Below are positions 60,001 through 64,000 of a stretch of DNA of 64,000 bases, one piece after another (within the stretch, counting starts at the first letter, position 1; every line of letters starts with the position of its first letter). The notes beneath the pieces are model-generated. The model made no database searches and was not told where the DNA came from. It saw nothing but the letters and a program-made list of their open reading frames with translations. The stretch covers positions 1,546,670,868 through 1,546,734,867 of the forward strand of contig OY728122.1 in the NCBI GenBank assembly GCA_963277665.1, given 5' to 3'. The translations under genes were made by a program, and so were the position numbers. This DNA comes from Viscum album. Taxonomy: Eukaryota > Streptophyta > Magnoliopsida > Santalales > Viscaceae.

Positions 60001-63000
60001 GATAGATTGATTATGAATTACTATATTCATCTCAATAAAAAATGAAATATTTCAATGATAATAAATATGATGATATTTCATGGTTAGTTATAATTTATAT
60101 TAATGAAACCACCAATGAAATTTGAATTCCCTCACTTATATTTTTTCCATTTTAATTAAATAATTTTATACAAACCATTTTATTAATAATTTAATTAATT
60201 TTTGATGACCACATAATTCTTTATGATCTATTTTGGTTTTTTTATTATCACTATAAGACTGACCTCATATTTTCACTATGAAATTATTTTCTAATTTTTG
60301 CAGTTTAGGAACATTATAAATTTTAAATTTGATTATTCTTGAATATTTAATTATTTTATTTGGAAATATAAATATTTGGAACCATTTTCATATATTCGTG
60401 GAATATAGTATATTACTTAAGAATGATAAACATATGACTATTAATTTTATTATCCTATTTTATTTTACTAGTTTCAATTATGGATTTTATTTTTATTTTT
60501 AAGTTATCTATTTTTTTATTTGTAGTTTCTAGTGTTATAAAATATATAAAACATGCCATATTTGTATTATTATGCTACACAATCAGAGTACATCAAATAA
60601 TAGAAGGATCCCATCACATAGAAAACATTGAATTTAGATTTTTGGACACTTAAAGAAAGAAATTTCAATAAGATATATTCTTATTGATATGAGGAAATCT
60701 CTCCCCATAGGGGAAAATAAATACTATCAGCCTTATAGAGGAGATCTAAACAATCAAGGACACCATGTTCACTACTACTCTAAACATTACAATCATAAAT
60801 TCCATTGTATTTTACAACCTCATGAGTAGTATCTAAAATATTGACTAATCAAATTTCTCCCAAAGAATATGAATGTTCATCATAAGGGGATTTATAAAAA
60901 TGATATATAGCATGGTGAAAATGGGGTTTTGTACAATTTCATATCACACATTATTTCATAGTTAAATTCTACTATATGTATCCTAATAATGATTTCCGTT
61001 TATGTGGTAAAATGGTTTGATGACAAAGAAGATAAAGTGGTATTAGGCATAAACTATATTGAAACATTAATGGAATGAGATATGGATGAATAGAATAAAT
61101 AATACATGAAAATTATATAAAATAATACAAATGTTTAACCACTATATAATGATGATGAAATTTAATAACCCCATGCATGAATTCAATGCAATAGAGTAGA
61201 GAAAATATAATAAGAAGATTCCCTTTGAAAATTTCAATAAGAAGAATAAAATAAAATGACAACACTAATTATTTAGATAATTGAAGAGAATGATGAGAAA
61301 TAGTTCGAAGTGGTACAATCATTATAATTGATGAAGGACAATGAGAAAATACACTTTAGAATAAATAACAATTTTGAAGATGATGAAGAATGGGACTTCT
61401 AACTGAGTTTAAATGAAGTAAGGTTTAGTTCTGTAAGGGATATAGAAAATGAAATAATAAAAGATATGATGAAGCCATCCAGGTTTTATATAGAAAAAAA
61501 AATTGAATAGGTGGAGGATGTAGACACAATAATTAATGAAGTGGAAAATGATGAAGATTTTGTTGACTAAGTGAAATATAAAATATTTTCAGATTTTAAT
61601 TTTCATGCATTTTATTTTAATATAACTTCAATATAAATCCCACAAAAATTAGTATTTAAGAAGTTTTAATAGAGAATAAAGAGTCCATTTACACCAGATG
61701 AGCTTATCATTTTTGTAGTTTTTCATCCTAGCCAGGTAACATTGTGCCATTATCCTATAACATGATTGGGAGGTAAATGCATGGTAATATACATTAAAGA
61801 GAAGATATTTGGAGGAAACCATTATTATTATATAAATTTGTTGGAAATTGTTATATTTATGTATATTGATTCAATAACTCTCCCCATGGATTTTTTTCTT
61901 CAACATTTTGAGATATTTTTTAATCTTATACCTTCACATGGATTCCATGAATTTTTATATTAAAATTATGAAACTAAATATGTTAATGAAATAGAAGATA
62001 AAATTAAAAAAAATCAGGGGAGGTATGTACTGTTTTTACTCGTTCACATTTTTATATAATTTTTTTACATTATGATTTTTTATAATCAGTTTGATAATTA
62101 CATGATATAAAATTAAGAGGATATGCACATAAATTCTTGATGTATTTTTCTATCAATTAATAATCAAGGAGACATTTACACATAAAATAAATATGTTGGT
62201 ATATTAGAAAATGTTATTTATTATGACTTTAATTTTCTCAAATTCAAAAGGAAATTTTTAATTCCCAATTCGTATAACAATAATGAGTTTCATAGAAATT
62301 ATTTCTGAAATGATTTTATTTATCCAATTTGATTCTTAAATTACTTATTTGAGTATACTACATACTGGTGTTACTTACAGGACACAATTAAATAAAAGTT
62401 TCCCATTACTAAGAGTTTTTTGCACCAAATATTTATTATTCATTTTGGATCATACTTTTTGATAGATTCATTGGATTTGTACACCTTCTATCACATACAT
62501 TTTTATATTATCAAATTTGTGATTAAAAATAATCACATTTAAAATGAGTGCTGAATTTATATAATGAGTCCATTTGTCTTGAAAATGAACATTACATTGA
62601 TCCTATGTAGCCTTTTGATTTCATGGATGATATATTATGAAATTACTAACATACAAACCAAATTGAAACATTCCTACACTAGCAATTTATTTTTAAGGAT
62701 GTCCAATTTAATAATTGTGGGTGGAGGGTAATTTTATAGTGGATATAGAATATTGTATTATAGGAGAAGCATGAATTTTTTATTATGTAATTTTAGGCAT
62801 ATGTTCATGATTATATTAATTTCATATCATTACTAATCCTTATTGTTTAATTTTTTAAAAAAATAACAATAATCCTATTTGAATAAATTGGATTTCCCCA
62901 TGTTGGGAGAAATCATCATTACCCAACTGATGATTTTAAAATAATATTGTGTTTTTTTATTATGGGGGACTTATACTAATTATAATTATCAAAAAAATTA

Positions 63001-64000
63001 TTATATAAATAATGAATAATAAATACATGCAATGAGAGAGGAAACTCATAAATTATAATTTCATGCTTTATGACCTTACTTTATGCTTTGGGTAGTGTGG
63101 GAAACTAAATTATACATTGGGTATGATAAAAATATTATTCTAATCTATTTATTTTAAATCAATTTCCATTTCATTTTATCCTACACTATATGTTGTACAT
63201 TAATTTTAAAATCAATACCCTTCTACCATAATCCTCAGAATAATTTCTTCCTTAACGTTAATCCCTCGGGATTAAATTTCATATTTTTCATTGCAAGGTG
63301 GTTAATATAGATTAAATTAAATCCTATGGATAGTAACATGTACATGATATATGATAAAAAATCCATTTAGTTTTTTACCTTTAGTGATGACAAAAAAAAT
63401 ACAAGGTGAGTTTACTCAAAAGTGTCATGGATATTGATGAGGTTAAAATATATATTTTAAAAGGGGAATATTCATGAGTTGTAAATTATATTTTGGCCAT
63501 AATTTATGAATTCAAAAATTATTATTAATTATTAATTTTTAGTATATAAGTATATCATTTTAATTATAAACATGATAATTTGAATATTACCGTTGGTGTG
63601 TGAATCCCATTGTGTTAGGATGATGGGATTTTCTTCAATTATGAAGAATGTTTTGATTCTGGGAGAATTTTCAGTCTCTGTTTTTTATTTATCTATTAAT
63701 GTTTTTTAAATAAGTTGAATTTAGTTTTTAATGTTTCATTATGTAATTTTCTTATGATCACATTTTTATGTGATATTTGGTTTTACTGACATTTGAAATA
63801 GTCATGTGTGGTATATAAAGGAGATATGGACACCTCGTGTCATGAAATCATGTGGTGTGGTGTGACACTAGAGGAATGAAGATTAAATATGAAAAATATT
63901 AGTTAATATGTAAAATAATATCATTATTAAAGGAATATAATCATATTGGTTATTTTGATACATGATATTATTGTTTTAAGAAGAAGAGGGAAGAAAAAAT
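60001..64000. other. AT-rich sequence with no recognised gene
   Basis: About 4 kb of AT-rich DNA to the window end. A purine-rich stretch at about 61140-61570 reads, in changing frames, as acidic peptides such as FEDDEEWDF and EDVDTIINEVENDEDFVD. It could be a decayed exon or simply (GAA/GAT)-rich sequence. A 65-aa ORF at 61766-61963 (plus) has no motif. Confidence 0.5.

Noticed and set aside
1..64000. Intact host protein gene, rRNA or tRNA gene
   Set aside because: No open frame with gene-like length and motifs outside transposons, no splice-linked exon series I could support, and no rRNA or tRNA sequence was recognised. The tRNA-like words seen are retrotransposon primer-binding sites.

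Overview
The window is intergenic DNA from a plant nuclear genome, and I find no intact host gene. The evidence for a plant is a set of decayed Ty3/gypsy LTR retrotransposons whose primer-binding sites resemble the plant initiator-Met tRNA type (TGGTATCAGAGC-like). Several have chromodomain-like tails, very long LTRs (about 2.7 to 3.4 kb) and AT-rich surroundings. There is also a decayed Helitron with a RepHel gene. The repeat density suggests a large genome. The sequence alone does not fix the species or the order. No rRNA, tRNA, CRISPR array or operon was seen.

Layout. (1) 1-5745: the 3' part of element A (+ strand): RT, RNase H, integrase and chromodomain-like tail, a polypurine tract, then a 3.29 kb 3' LTR holding a palindromic repeat, a GC-rich island and a minisatellite. 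(2) 5746-11095: AT-rich spacer without a recognisable gene. (3) 11096 to about 20606: element B (+), a related but older copy with two LTRs around a shrunken internal region in which only the end of RNase H and the integrase can be read. Both LTRs carry 18-bp minisatellites. (4) About 20607-22700: LTR-like remnant, probably minus strand. (5) About 23040-35765: an AT-only low-complexity block that appears to be split by an approximately 11 kb Helitron (about 23448-34462, +), whose RepHel pseudogene lies at about 26345-30570 and which keeps a 3' hairpin. (6) About 36285-57928: element C (+), with 3.1-3.2 kb LTRs. Element D (- strand, 39523-49893, 2.66 kb LTRs) is nested inside it, having inserted into C's primer-binding region with the 5-bp duplication TAGTT. 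(7) 57929-64000: unassigned AT-rich DNA, possibly with a further LTR remnant at its start.

The parts do not form a working gene system. They record successive insertions, A and B being relatives and D younger than C, followed by decay through C-to-T change, indels and local duplication. Boundaries marked 'about' were set by eye from LTR-to-LTR comparison. Family assignments rest on motif recognition, with no database search.
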